From Ganoderma boninense (Eukaryota; Basidiomycota; Agaricomycetes; Polyporales; Polyporaceae), in the NCBI GenBank assembly GCA_002900995.3, contig CM035310.1, forward strand, positions 3,862,714 to 3,926,713: DNA of 64,000 bases. Direction: 5' to 3'. A model generated the notes under the pieces. The model did no database searches, had not been told where the DNA came from, and was given only the letters and a program-made list of their open reading frames with translations. The position numbers and the translations under genes were made by a program. The stretch's first letter is position 1, and each line of letters opens with the position of its first letter. Below are positions 22,906-34,949 of this stretch, piece after piece.

Positions 22906-24607
22906 CTGTGTTCGATTCCCACAAGAGGCGTCGTCGTCGTCGGCTGCTCTTTCACAAACCTCCACGGCACTGGGCCTTGGCACCAGCATACTCATCTGCA
23001 GTTCAGTTACTATGGTGGTACCTACACAAACTCCCATCAGTATTTTGAAGCCTTCTATCCAAGATCTTGTGATCCGACTACCTGCAACGTCCGGCAACCT
23101 TACTGGGACCTATCCGCAACACCTGCACCCGTCTCGTGGCCAGTCTTTGTATCTCCTTCATCCACGGCCAGAATTAGGACAGGAGATGCTTTGCAGACAC
23201 AGGTTCGTTCGGAAGACACTGTTCCATTCATTTTTGGTTTGTGCCCCATCCCTCACTCCCGGGCGCCAGATCTAGAGCGTTTGCGCTGACTCCTCTTCGA
23301 CTGATCATAGGCCTCCGGTGCCAAGGAAGACCACCGGAGTATTGTATTTCACTTTTCGAATTAGGGCTTCATGAAAGAGAAGTGTTCGTCGAGGCAGGCG
23401 ACATGCCTCGACCAGTTGGTTTCAACCGTGTGAGAGGGAACGGGGCGCGCGGGAGCAGAGCGAACGGGAGGAAAAGAAGTCGCGTTCGAACGCTGAAGCA
23501 AACGCGTGAGTGACATCGCGCCGCGGGCGTACCTAAATACACGTAGTAACAAGAACCTAAAACATAATGTACAGTATAAGACGGACAAGAGGGGACAAGA
23601 CGAGCTCGCTGACGTAATACAAGATTCCAACAAACCGAGGCTGAGGGGGAGCCAGTGAGTCTGTACACCTCAGTCACAAGGGTTCGTGCTTCTAGGCCTC
23701 ACGCTCATCTTGGATCATCGCATACACAGCTTATAGGACGTTTTCGTGTTCAATGTGCCAAGAAAGACCATGCCTTCATGCTTGGCTGCACGGATCTGTG
23801 TCAAAGCTGGGGCAGGGGTTCTGTGAAGGAGACCACACACTAAGCTTCCGACCCTCAAAGATTGCCCAAAGACAGTTCAGTCTTCATCTTATTCTTAGTA
23901 CGGCTCTACCATCAAGTTATTGACGACCTGTGAGCCCGAAAAGGAACCAGCGGGTATGCACTTGCCCTCGCATGTACCTGGCTCCTTCACGGAGATAGAA
24001 AACACGTTTGCTCAACACCTTCGTACTCCTTCGGCATAGCTCGGGTACCTCAACGTTTCCGAGCAGGTCTCACGCGGTCCAGTTTCATGATGGGCTGCCA
24101 GTGGCCGCCACAGAAGCCCTCAAAAACATCAAAAAAAAGGGGGGGGGCACTGTATCACACACATTCCCTCGACCCCATCGTTTCCAATGCCACCCCGCGC
24201 GCTCATCCTCGAGAAGTCCCGTATCCCGGTTTCCTTTCGTGGTGCGCACTTCCCTCGACCGGCGACATATCCCGACTGGCACTTCGCACCGCCCCGGCGT
24301 ATTTAGCACGCGTTTGCCACGGCCTCGAGGCTGGATCTCACACTCCGAGGAATTTTGTCTCGTCATCTCGATGGTGGGGGCTGCTTCTTCGCCCGCCAAG
24401 ATGGTCCTGGCCCCGAGGCTGCGCACGGCGTACAGCTCGCGATGAGAAGGAGATATCAGCGCGGAGTGCGCCCAGGGATATCAGCGAGTGGGGACGGCTC
24501 CTTCGTCCTCGGCTCCCCCACTCACCCTCACCTCTGGCGGTGGTCGGATAAAGAGGGTCCTCGATCTCATCGGAGCTCTGGCATCGCTCCGTCCGTACAC
24601 TTTAGGT
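22906..24607. other. Intergenic, no firm gene
   Basis: Frames at 22910-23280 are open but match nothing I recognise and have no clear start. 24134-24148 is an A8-G8 run that may be a sequencing weak spot. The last few hundred bases are the promoter side of the next gene. Confidence 0.4.
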
Positions 24608-26258
24608 ATGGCTCTGTCGCGGTCTCTTGAGTTTTCAGACGTGCGCTCATTGATAGCCATTCAGATAGCAGGAATGAGCTCGGTCGTCCACCTTGCTCTG
24701 GGATGCTACTTCGCGGAGACCCTGCTCTGCGGCTGCCTCATCGCGCTCTACGCCGTCATCCTGTGGCAGCTCCTGTCGAAGCGGCTGCCGCAAGGGCGGT
24801 CGAGGCGCGACATGGTCCTGCTCGGAGCGAGCGCGGTCATGTTTCTTCTGGCCATCTTGGTGTGTTGTTTGTTCCGCGTCTAACCTCCTCGTTACGCAGT
24901 CATGTATCCCTAACCGGACGCGGCGCGCATGCATTCTAAACTCAGCACTTGGCGGTCGACACCAACATTCTGGTCGCGAGCGGACTGTTGAGAGGCGTCG
25001 ACGTACCCACGCTTGCCGGCGGCATTTCTATGTGGAACGGCCCGAAGAGACTTGGGTTTGCCAAGTTTCTTATCTACGTTGGCCAGACGTTCATCGGGGA
25101 TTCGTTCATGGTATGCTCACCTCAGTTCTTGAAGCCTCGTCGCCTTGCATTCATCAACGGCTGTATTAGACGTATCGAGCGTTCATCATCTGCAATAGCT
25201 CATGGTTGGTGATTGCCCTTCCCCTGGTTTTGCTTGCTGCAGAGCTTGGTACGTAACCCATCCCCCAGTAACCTTCACGGCCAGACTGACAACACACTCT
25301 TCTCCAGCCCTCGGGTTTGCGACGCTCGCCCTAGGAGAGCTCGCCCCATGGCAGAAGTTCCACACCTTCATGCAGATCTACTTCGTCGTCTCCGTAACCA
25401 CGAACGTCCTCGTAACAGGTCCGTCCCCCCCCCCTCCCGTCCCATAACCTACAACCCCGTTTCCGTCTCCGTGCCTGACGGCCGCCCCACAGCGCTTGTG
25501 ATGCGGCCGCTCCTCAGCTCCCGTCGCGGCGTCCAAGAGTACCGCCCGGAGGGGTCGCGGCTGCGGACGGTCAAGTGGCGCGTCGCCGAGTCCATCATCC
25601 AGTCCGCCGCGGTGCTCATCATCTCCGCCGTGTCGTTCGCGGTCACGTCGTTCGTGAGCCCCGCGGGGTTCAGCGTCTGCCACTACGTCTTCCCGCCCAT
25701 CGTCGTACGTCGTTCGTTCACGCTTCAGCTTTGCCTTCGCCTTTGGACCCGTCCGTTCCCCGTCCCCCATGCCTCGTTCCATGATGTTGTTCCATCACAT
25801 CTGACCCGAACTCGAACTCGGACGAGGGCTGACTGTATGCTCCATCGATGCAGGGCATGGTCTTCTCGATCACCATCGCGCGGATATGCCTGAGCGCCGT
25901 GCCGGAGGCCCCACCCTCCAGTCCGTCGATGCTCGAGGGCAACCTGAACTACGACTGCGGCCCCAGGGCGATGTCGTGCCCCAGCCTGCCCATCACGGTC
26001 GACGACGTGGAGGACTTGGCTGGGGACTGCGCGGCGCACCCGATCGCCATCCACGTGTCGGTCACGCACACGTCCGACCGCGACAGCGACAGCGTCCTGT
26101 CGTCGGGCCGATACTCGACGTGCGGCTCGCCTGCGAAGGCCGCGGGGGGAGACGATCATATTCGGGCTGAGACTGAGAAGGAGGCGGGCGGGCGGCGAGA
26201 GTCATTGCTAGAGGTGCGAGAGTGCTTGACGTGTTTGGGTTTGAGTTTGGGGAGCTGA
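24608..26258 (+). CDS. Multi-pass (about 7 TM) fungal membrane protein, copy 1
   Basis: Six exons fit: 24608-24859, 24946-25110, 25170-25248, 25308-25418, 25493-25704, 25854-26258; 407 aa. It belongs to a large Agaricomycete family of seven-helix membrane proteins without assigned function. Hydrophobic helices are evident (AETLLCGCLIALYAVILW, MVLLGASAVMFLLAILHLAV, FAKFLIYVGQTFIGDSFM, WLVIALPLVLLAAEL, MQIYFVVSVTTNVLV, IIQSAAVLIISAVSFAV, GMVFSITIARICL), followed by a Ser/Asp-rich cytosolic tail. Exons 3 and 5 have the same lengths (79 and 212 nt) as exons 4 and 6 of the downstream paralogue. The start is uncertain: ATG 24608 or 24674 are both in frame. The arrangement resembles a receptor-like topology, but ligand and partners are unknown. 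Confidence 0.8.
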
Positions 26259-27135
26259 CTCTCCGGGGTTAGGTATCAAGAGTTACGACGAGGGAAAGAT
26301 GATGCGTGTGCATTCACCGCGGTGTTGGTGTCCTTGCTGTGGTCAGCGTCGGATATTTATACCAGACGGTATTTATCAAGCCTCGTTAGACTTCCCGTGC
26401 GAGATGAGCAGCGCGCCGCGTGGACCGTTTCCTGGTATCCCGATATACCTCACCGAGCACTGAGGAATGAATGATCAAGTGCGGCTCGAGAGACCCTCGG
26501 TGAGCTCGGGTCAACCACTGTACACTTCCGTTTCCGTTCTCACGTTCATGCATTGGCAGTGTACGTACATGTACTGCAGCCGCCGCATGCCGGTGTGTCA
26601 CCGTCGCCACTGCGATCTCTGTCTCTCTCCCAACCACTCGTGCGACGTTTATCGTGCAGCCGACCGCGCACGCCTCTGCACAGCTCGACTTCCGTTCCCC
26701 CTCGACAGATCGCATCTGAGGCGAGATGCAGCGAGAATGGAAGCACCACTGCACGCCCAAGATTTTGAAACAGACGATAGCAGGTGCGTGCGAACCCGCT
26801 CCGAGCCCGCGCGCACACCCTTCTCGATCAGGACCTCCCAGACCGAAGTCAAACTGACAGCGCGATCGCGCGTCGGAGCACCTTAAACCCCCTCCCCTCC
26901 TCCCCGAAGCCGCCAGGGCGGTGACTCTGGCGGCGGCTTCCCCTTGTGCATGCTATGTATTCCCATCTTACAGTATATATCATCCGCTTCGATTTCGATT
27001 TCGTGATCGTGATGGGCGGCGGCTTCTTGCCTGCACGCATACGTATATCCACCCCATGGCTTGCGCCTCGGGCTGGCCCCGAGCTCGCCTCTCCCGAAGC
27101 ACGTCGACCCTCCGCCTGAAATCCGGGGCGTCGCC
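26259..27135. other. Spacer between tandem paralogues
   Basis: Holds the end of copy 1 and the promoter of copy 2. TATATAT-like sequence at about 26972-26980 lies 155 bp upstream of the copy-2 ATG. No gene seen. Confidence 0.5.
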
Positions 27136-28746
27136 ATGGCGTACTCCGGCGCGCCCATCGATCCCATGGTGCGTTAACGTTACTGTCTGTCCCTTGGAGA
27201 CGACGACCCGAGCGGGTCGGGTCCCTCTGTGCTGGCACTCGAGGCTACTGACGATGTTGTTTCCGCAGGCCACTATGGTTCGACCGACGCTCGCCGCTGG
27301 CATCGCTGCTTTCTTCGTCGAGTCGCTCCTCTTTGGAGTGTTCGCTGTGACTTATGGGATCTGTACGTGGATCCTGCTGTTCCGGGATCGAGGCGGGGGC
27401 GGGTCGACGCGCAACGTCGTCCTGTTCTCCGCGAGCAGCGTTATCTTTGTTCTGGCTCTTGTGGTGAGTGGCTTAGCTCTTCGGCATTGTTTTGTGGAAG
27501 ATTAAGGGTCTCGCTTTTAGCACGTGGCCCTCGACCTGCACATACTCCTCGACACCTTCGTCGCGAGGGGCGGTGACCTTCGAAGCGAGGCTAAAGTGTT
27601 TGACGACTGGAACGCCTTGAGCAACACTCTCGGCGCGGCGAAGTTCGGGATATACGTCACGCAAGTGTTGGTTGGCGACAGCTTCATGGTGCGCCGTGTT
27701 CTTTGCCTCCTGCTACGATCGTCGCCTCATCCTGCCACGCAGGCGTATCGAGCGTATATTGTGTGGGACCGGTCAGTACGGGTGATCGTGCTGCCTGCCA
27801 TTCTGCTTGCCGGGGAAGTCGGTATGTCGGCTCTTTTTGCTCGTTTCTCGGAACCTGATTCGACGGAACGTCAGTCATTGGATACTACATCTCGTTCTCT
27901 GGACCGATCGTGATGAAGAACCTGCAAACGGACGCCGCCTCGTGCGTCGATGCGCTTGTCCAAGCGTTCTTCATCCTCTCTGCCGTGACAAATCTACTGT
28001 CCACCGGTACGTTCGTGGACACACATATAGCAGCCGCAATATGGAGCAGCTCACCGCGTTCTTCCTCCATTGCTAAATTTTGGCAGGCCTGATAATGAAG
28101 CGCATCCTCACGTCTTCTGTAGGCAGCCACGACGTCATCCCTCGCGCCTCGTGCAGGGGCGCAAAATGGCGCGTCTTCGAGTCCATCCTCCAATCCGCCG
28201 CAATCTACTCGGTCGCGTCGATCTCGCTCGCCGCCACGTCGTTCACGAGTCCCACCATCGCGTTCCCCGCCTTGCACAGCGTCTTCCCGTCCGTGATCGT
28301 GCGTGTCCCCCCATCTTGATCTGAGCGGGCTGCCGTAATGTAATGGACGCTAACACGCGGTGCACCCACTGCTCCCGCGACAGGGCATCGTCTTCCTGCT
28401 GATCGTCGTGCGGATAACGCGCAGCGCGCCCTCGGGCTCCGGCTCGGGGTCGCCCGCGGAGCTCGGCCGGCGGTCCATGCACCAGCTGAACGGAAGGTCG
28501 TGCCAGATCATCCCGAACCAAAGCCTGAGCTTGTCAACTTCGACGGCTGCGGTTCACATGCACGCCATTGACGTCGAGCGGCGAGGGCGCCTGTCGTCGC
28601 CCCTTGCGAGCCCCATCGCGATCCACGTGTCTGTGTCGACGATGTCCGACACTGCGAGCGCGGAGTGGGCGGACCATTGCGACGAGAAGCTGGACGTGAT
28701 GGAGAAGATGCTCTCGGAGGAGGAGTCGGCGAGCGACGAGGCTTGA
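27136..28746 (+). CDS. Multi-pass (about 7 TM) fungal membrane protein, copy 2
   Basis: Tandem paralogue of the preceding gene. Seven exons: 27136-27168, 27269-27463, 27521-27688, 27743-27821, 27875-28006, 28087-28298, 28384-28746; phases agree, 393 aa. The first exon encodes only 11 residues (MAYSGAPIDPM). Shared blocks with copy 1 include SSVIFVLALVH, GDSFMAYRAY, VFESILQSAA and the tail ASPIAIHVSVS. Helices follow the same order, and the C-terminal tail is Ser/Glu-rich (EEESASDEA). Intron positions are conserved between the copies, so the duplication post-dates the intron pattern. Function unknown; a sensor or receptor role is only suggested by topology. Confidence 0.87.
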
Positions 28747-29481
28747 GCGGTCGAGCGCTAGGCAGGAGTTGCAGTGCAGGTGTGTCTTCTTGTAGCGCTG
28801 CATGCCTGCGTTGCTGACGTACGGGAGCCGAATGGGTATAGCTTTCTCCCGTAGCGAATAGATTGTGACCCGACGGGGGCTGTACGGTATTCTTGGACAC
28901 ATAACTTGAAGGGGGCGCAGAGGCGGCTGGAGTCCTTCCTGTAGCATTATAAATGTATGGCATACCAGTTCGTATTTATGACATGGAAACATATGAACAT
29001 TCGCTCCGTGCACCGTCTGGACCTAGACAGCCTGCCAGTGCACCAGGTTTCGGGTATCATTGAGGAAGAAATTGTGGGAATGGAAGGTGTATGCGTCGGG
29101 CTCAGTGTAATGGGTTGATGGAAGTCCCTGTTAGTATGACCGCTCTCCTAAGCTCTTCGCCAAGTCAAACATGTCCGTGAGGCTCCCCGTGCATGAGGAC
29201 TATGGAAAAGTGGATGCATAGGAAGTGGAAGTGTCAGACCCTCAAATGGGTTGGTATTTACGTAGACGAGGAGCTGGATGTCTGCATCGAATGATCAGCA
29301 CAGCCATATAGACCGACAACACACTCACTAACCACAAATTTCGTTTCTCCTTGTGTATCCCGCTACCCGCGTTGCGCATCGGTAGCGCCATCTAAGATTT
29401 CTAAAAGGAAGAAGCAGTTGTGGGTGTTAGTTAGTTCTCCCCGAAAAGGAGCATGAACTCGGCACTGGCAGCCCTCACCAA
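28747..29481. other. Convergent intergenic region
   Basis: 3' flanks of the membrane-protein gene and of the HET gene. No gene or RNA recognised. Confidence 0.5.
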
Positions 29482-31724
29482 CTACGTCCGCGTCGGAGGT
29501 TCCGGGCTGCGGTCCGCCCTCAAAGACATCGCCTTCATTTTCCGCGTCCACCGGCTTATCGTGCCAGTCCTTTCGCTCCTCTCGACGGCCTCGTTCTTGG
29601 AGCCGGAGGCCGCAGCACCCGCGCCGTCAGCGTCGTAACCTCGCAGGGTGCCGTTGGCAATGTCAGTCTCACCGGAGCCCTCGACCGTCTCCTCCGCCTG
29701 CTGCTGCTGCTCGAGGGGGGGCTGCGCCAGCGCCAGGGGAGAGGCGCGCTGGGACGGCGTGAACTCGGTGCGGTCGACGTGCGGCGCGGAGAGGGGGATG
29801 GCGACGGGCGGGAGGCGGCCGCGCCTGAGGTCGTCGAGCGTCGGGATCGCGATGTTCGAGTCGCGCAGCATCTCCTCGAACGTGCTCCCGAAGAGCTCCG
29901 CGTGCACGACGAGCACGGGCGCGGACATGCGCGTCGACGGCGCGAACGACAGCCGCACCTTGCGCTCCGCGTCCCCGAACGTCTTCGAGCCCGTCGCCCA
30001 CGACGCGCCCGCGAGGTGGTCCGTCGCGCAGTCGTGCGTGAAGCTGTCCATGTCGATCAGCGACACGACGTCCACCTTCGCCCAGAGCTGCGGCGGCTTC
30101 GCGACGTCGCCGTTCGGGGCCTCGGCGTTGGAGGAGGGGGTGTCGGACTCGGACTCGGCGTCGCCGGAGTTCTGGCCTGTACATGAGCCGAGGGAGACGA
30201 AGATGCGCGCCTTGGAGCGGTGGAGGACCCGCACGACCTGGAGCGTGTCGGTGTTCCTGACTTGATCCACCTCGAACTGGAGCGTGGTGAAGCGCGCGAT
30301 GAGCCAGCGGGGGACACGGAAGCGGGAGGCAGGGCCACAGTTGAGGATGAGGTTCGGGGCGGTCGCGCTGCTCGAGTCCAAGTCGGAGGCGGTGGGCACC
30401 ACGTAGATGGTGCGCCAAGAGGCCTGGACCGGCTTCCCGTTGAAGGTAAGGTTGTACAGGTCTTCCCCCAGGTCCGCTAGGCGGGCGACGTACGTCGCAG
30501 AGCCTGTCGTCGAGGGGCGCTGGTAGACACATCCGGTGAAATAGCGCGGCCGCTTCGGGTCTTTGCCCTTGTTATCCCGTGTTAGGAAAATACCGTAGTG
30601 ATGACCGCTGCCTTGGCACAATGTAACCGCAATCGTGATACCGTCCGCCTCGTGGATGGGGAGCCGAAACTGGATCCCGTAGCTTGTTACGGTGGCGCTT
30701 GGGAGCTCGACCCCATCGAAGGGGCCCGTCGCCTTTGAATCCTATCAACGCTCGTTAATTCAAAGGAGCCTGAGAAGAAACAACACGTCGTGAACTAACG
30801 AGGGGAGGAGGATACTGCTGCTTCGCGTTTGTTCCGAGGTCCGGGATGAACCCGAAGCCGTAGTCGAGCTCGCGCGGCGAGTCCGCCATGAGGTACTGCC
30901 AGGGGTGGTTGACCTGGTCCTCCGCATGGAAGGTGAGAGTGGTGTCGTCCTGGGTGACGCGGTAGCCGAACGCGAAAAGGCTCATGTCCGAGTCGTGCTG
31001 CATGATCTCGTACTGGAGCCGGATGAACGCCCGCCTGCCTTCGCCGTAGTTGGTCGGCATGCTGACCCCGAACAGGCCCATCATGCAGTACGCCTCGTCC
31101 TCGACCCGCGTCGTCTTGCGGCTGGACGCCCAGGACATGCGCACCGCGATCGACCAGTGCGCGGGCTTCAGCTCCCGCGTGAGCACGCGCGAGTCGACGC
31201 GCGTAACCTCCTGCAGCAGCTCGCGAGCGCGGCCTTGTTCCCGAGCTCGCGCCAGTCCCCCGAGAGGAAGATGACGAATCGGCGCGATGAGCTCCTGCAG
31301 CGTCCACCCGCGCGTGTGCCACCGGCTCTTGCGGAACGCGGAGTCCGGCGCGTCGAGGACGCAGTCGCCCGGGACGTCGGCGAGGTACGCGTAGCACACC
31401 TCGGCCTCGGTGTACCACTGGTACATGGAGTTGATGGCCTCGGAGAGCTCGCTGCTGCTCGTCTTGTCGATGCAGCACGAGTCGATCCACACCCAGCGGT
31501 AGCCCTCCTTCTCGGCGAGGAGGCAGCAGTTGCGGATCTTCGCGTGCACGAAGTCCCGTGGGTTTCGTCGTTCGCGCCGGCACCGCTCGCCGATCGGCCT
31601 CCACTTCCTGGAACGTCTGCTCGTCCCGCTCCCAGGTGTGCGAGAGGATTGCGTAACCGCCGTCTGCATCGAAGTTCCGGGAGAAGTAGCGCAGTTCGGC
31701 GCGGTCGGTGCTGAGCAGCCACAT
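29482..31724 (-). CDS. HET-domain (heterokaryon incompatibility-type) protein, frameshifted
   Basis: Starts MWLLSTDRAE, as fungal HET proteins usually do, and carries the domain blocks YAILSHTW, GYRWVWIDSCCIDKTSSSEL, INSMYQWY, YLADV, RGWTLQELIAP, RMSWASSRKTTRVED and AYCMMGLFGV with MPTNYGEG. HET domains mediate self/non-self recognition and induced cell death after hyphal fusion. Two exons: 30800-31724 and 29482-30741 (intron GTTAGT...ATAG). Exon 1 needs three single-base shifts to stay in the family: one extra base near 31597, one extra near 31280, one missing near 31219. The pattern fits sequencing errors beside an assembly gap as well as a decaying gene. The C-terminal half (about 420 residues) has no domain I recognise, and ends with a Glu/Gln-rich stretch and a basic tail. 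Confidence 0.85.
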
Positions 31725-32058
31725 GTCGTCTGCGACACCATGGGGGATCAATAGGTATGCTATCACTGGACACGCTATCCGAGGCTCAAAATGCGCTAGG
31801 AGTGACGTACCGGATGGCGTAGACTACTGTACTTTGGGCGAGGTTTGAAAGCTGGGGTCTGGAAGAGGTGTCTTGGAGTTCTTTTGAGGGCGAGGTGCAT
31901 GCGTTGGACGAGACGAGGCGGTGAGAACCCGGGCTGAGTATGGTTTAGAGTGCGGTCAAACGACGGGTCCGAATCTAACTCGAGCCCCGCGGCAGGCAAT
32001 GAAGAAGACAGCTCGCTGCTGACAATGACGCGGTTGGGTCGAGCGTGTGAGGAGGCAG
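31725..32058. other. Upstream of HET gene to assembly gap
   Basis: Promoter side of the HET gene. No gene seen. Confidence 0.5.
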
Positions 32059-32158
32059 NNNNNNNNNNNNNNNNNNNNNNNNNNNNNNNNNNNNNNNNNN
32101 NNNNNNNNNNNNNNNNNNNNNNNNNNNNNNNNNNNNNNNNNNNNNNNNNNNNNNNNNN
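32059..32158. other. Assembly gap (100 N)
   Basis: Exactly 100 undetermined bases, the conventional placeholder for a gap of unknown length. The joined sides may not be neighbours in the genome. Confidence 0.99.
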
Positions 32159-32222
32159 TTGCGACTTCATTGATTTTGAAGGGTTTGCTAACAAAAGGAA
32201 CTACCCTACAACTACCCTACAG

Positions 32223-32583
32223 AAAGAAAACTGCTACAAGATCAAGGATTACGATATAGGATACAACCATATGGAAGACCACCAGGTTCCGGACAGAATC
32301 ACGTTGAGGGACCATAGCACTGCTGACTCTGAACCCGGCCCCAGCGTTCCAAAGAAACGTCCTCACGAAGCCATGGGTATCGACCTCCCCGATAAGGAGT
32401 TAGTTCGCTTGCATGCCGCATTGACTGGCGTTCTTAGGTTGAGCGGTGCTGCGGCGGTTTTCGACATCATAAACGAACACGAGGGCCCAAGCAACCCCCC
32501 TGTTCAAGGAGATTGTCGATGTCAATCCTACTATTTATGAGTTACGCGAGTCTCTTGCAGGGTTGCAGATCCCTGGTTTCTAG
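32223..32583 (+). CDS. 3' fragment of HNH-like family gene
   Basis: The last exon of a third member of the family at 54893 and 60043. After a splice acceptor (CTACAG at 32217-32222) it reads CYKIKDYDIG, then T(L)RDHS, then LPDKELVRLHAALTGVLRLSG, matching the corresponding exon of the other two (YKIKTYG, DHS, LPEPALLRLHAALSG). The frame reaches a stop at 32540, but shifting by one base within the C6 run at about 32494-32499 gives a longer, coding-like end to TAG at 32581. All upstream exons are missing because of the assembly gap at 32059-32158. Confidence 0.75.
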
Positions 32584-33586
32584 TTCAAGAGTTTCTGCGG
32601 TGTAGGAATACCAGCAGTGTCGCGGTTGTCCGGCAGTGTCAATCACCCGGGTTCAACTTTACGGCGGTAGCGCTGTAGTCTAGTAGGATCGCCATTTCAT
32701 GTACGAGTACGATGCTTTCTATGTTCAGCCAGCCCCTATGGACGGTAATCAAGTATCTTACAACGTGTCGCACTTTTCAAGCAATGATGAGCACACCAGA
32801 CAGGCTGCGAACCGAAAACGAATCCGACGAGGGGACGTGGAGCGCCGGTCTGGCGCCGGTTAAGATTGACCCAGAGCACAAGTGGCTACATCACGTGATC
32901 TGAATCCGTCACACTCGGTCGATTCTGGCGGGGGAGAATGTGCAAAAAACTATAGGCTCAAGACTAGCGTCCTCTATCAAAAATCTAAAACCGTAACTTT
33001 GTGGAGCAACATGCATTCTACGAAGTTACGGTTTTCGATTTTCTACTTAGGCCCTCATTGAGAAGTAGATAGACATCCGCTTTGCCCGAGCGGATGGGCG
33101 TCTCGACATAAGTTTTCGGATACAGGCGCTAAGGGCACTTATCTCGCTTGGATCGCGCGCTTTGAGCCCGCCGAGTGGAAACATTGGACAAGCACCGCTG
33201 AATGCCTTCTCGCGCCATTACCGCGTCCATTGCGATGAAAACTATCAGATACAAGCTCAGTTTCGCGATAGGCCTTGAGGAGCATTTGACAATAATTCTA
33301 GGTGGGAGTCGAAACAGTTGCCTACTAGCCGAAAGGGGTCGTCTTGATGTAACGACTCACCTTTGTCGGGTTATTTCTGCATCTGGACACGATTAAGACC
33401 CAAAAAAAAGACTGTAAGAATATTTTCAATGGTTGAAATATTGGCTGTATCGGCCCCTCCGCCAGGGAAAGACGTTGGGGTGCATATTTCGCGTGTCATA
33501 AGTCCACATTTGGGACTGAAAGCGCTCGTCTCACGTGCCTCGTAACGCTGTGACATAGTCATCAGTTGTGCTCTGGGTCAATCTTA
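32584..33586. other. Intergenic flank left of the large transposon
   Basis: No gene recognised. Contains a hairpin at 32981-33041 and ends with TTA (33584-33586), the presumed left target duplication of the CACTA-like element. Confidence 0.5.
32981..33041. repeat. Hairpin: 19-bp inverted repeat, 23-nt loop
   Basis: Arms 32981-32999 and 33023-33041 pair at 18 of 19 positions (core AAAACCGTAACTT / AAGTTACGGTTTT). It lies 400 bp past the HNH-like fragment; it may be a terminator-like structure or a small palindromic repeat. Confidence 0.8.
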
Positions 33587-34949
33587 CACACGGGGATTTA
33601 GAGAATTTGAGGGAGGTCAGAACGGAATAAATAACGACAATGTAGAATGTCATGTTTTGTACCACGTTCCACCATAAATAGAATCTAACATTTGTCACAA
33701 CTCCGAATATTCGCGAAAAACTTACCGTTTCGGCCCGCGTTCCCGCGATCGTTACCAATGTAACGCGAAACGTCACATTCTACGATACGCCATACGTCAT
33801 CGACAACTTGAAGTTCTAATGAAGATTCAGCATGGAATACAATATCGAGTTTCGCGGCCGGAAAAAACGTCAGACCACGCAAAAGTTCTCGTCACATTTT
33901 TCGACCGTTTACAATTCAACTTTCGCGCACTACAAAACATTCGCCAACACAGCAAGTTCTCGTCAAGAAGTAATACCGCGCCCGCCCTCAGCGGGCGCCG
34001 ACCACTCGCTGAGTGCCCGCCGAGTTCCCGCCGGATGTCCTAGGCGGCGGCACGCGCGCCCTTGTTGGTCGCGTTCTTCGTCTGGACCGGCGTGCCAGAA
34101 CGCGGCGACGCGGGAGCCCGAAACACTTCCCGGCTGTAGACGAGTCAGAGGGAGTGCGAGAGACAGCGCGATCGAGTAAAAACGCACACCCGGAGGGAGG
34201 GGAGGAGCGACGAGCATGGTCGCGGCCCGGCCTGGAGGCCCTGGAAGGCCATAATAGCTGTAAAAGGTTAGCAAGACACACAGCAGACACAGGAGGGACA
34301 TACCATGTACTTCATGGTGTTCTGAATGAAGAATGAGAGCATTGGTGAGGTTGTGAGTGAGGGGGATGAGCTGGAGTGAGGAGATGGTGGTGGAGGAAAG
34401 GAAGGAGGAGGAGGAGGGCGCCCTTGTTGAAAACTTCTTCTATGCGAGAAAGTTGGGGCCCGCGAGAAAGTTGACACATGCATATGTTATGATAAGTGTC
34501 AAAGGAATATTCGACACACTCTATGACGGCAAAGACAATGCGTTAGTACAACAAACGTCGCGTCCCCAGAGAAGTGGCATTAGTGAAGTAAGAAAATGTC
34601 GAGAACGAAGACAAGAAGTATGTACCTCCGCGTCGCCGTAGCACCTCGAAACGGCAGACGCGGCCAATACGCCGTTGCGAGCTACCGCAGTGGGATCGTC
34701 TGCGAACGCGTCAGTGGATGGTGCGCGCCGCGGCGGCATGAGTTGAACGACGCGCGCGCGACGGCCGGAAGACGATGGGCGCGCGACGCGGCTGCGGGCC
34801 GACAGAGAACAAATGGACAGCTGCCCGTGAACGAGAGGCCGCGCGCGACGATACCGCGCGAGTGAAACCCCGGGCGCGAGCGGTGACAGACCGTACTAAG
34901 GTGTCCAACAAGACAGTCGTGCCCGACGTTGACCGGCGCGCGCGATAAG
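33587..34949 (+). repeat. Left 1.36-kb terminal inverted repeat
   Basis: Reverse complement of 53321-54681, differing mainly by single-base indels in runs and a few substitutions. Contains several TTCGCG/CGCGAA and GACGTTT motifs in its outer third, which could be transposase-binding subterminal repeats. Confidence 0.9.

Noticed and set aside
22905..22925. TTCGATTCCC beside the outer LTR, resembling a tRNA T-arm
   Set aside because: The flanking stem positions do not pair, and joining the sequence left of 5609 gives no D-arm or anticodon arm.
29669..30532. Long open frame on the minus strand overlapping the HET gene
   Set aside because: Arg/Pro/Ala-rich shadow of the GC-rich HET exon in another frame; the HET frame has a proper splice junction and composition.
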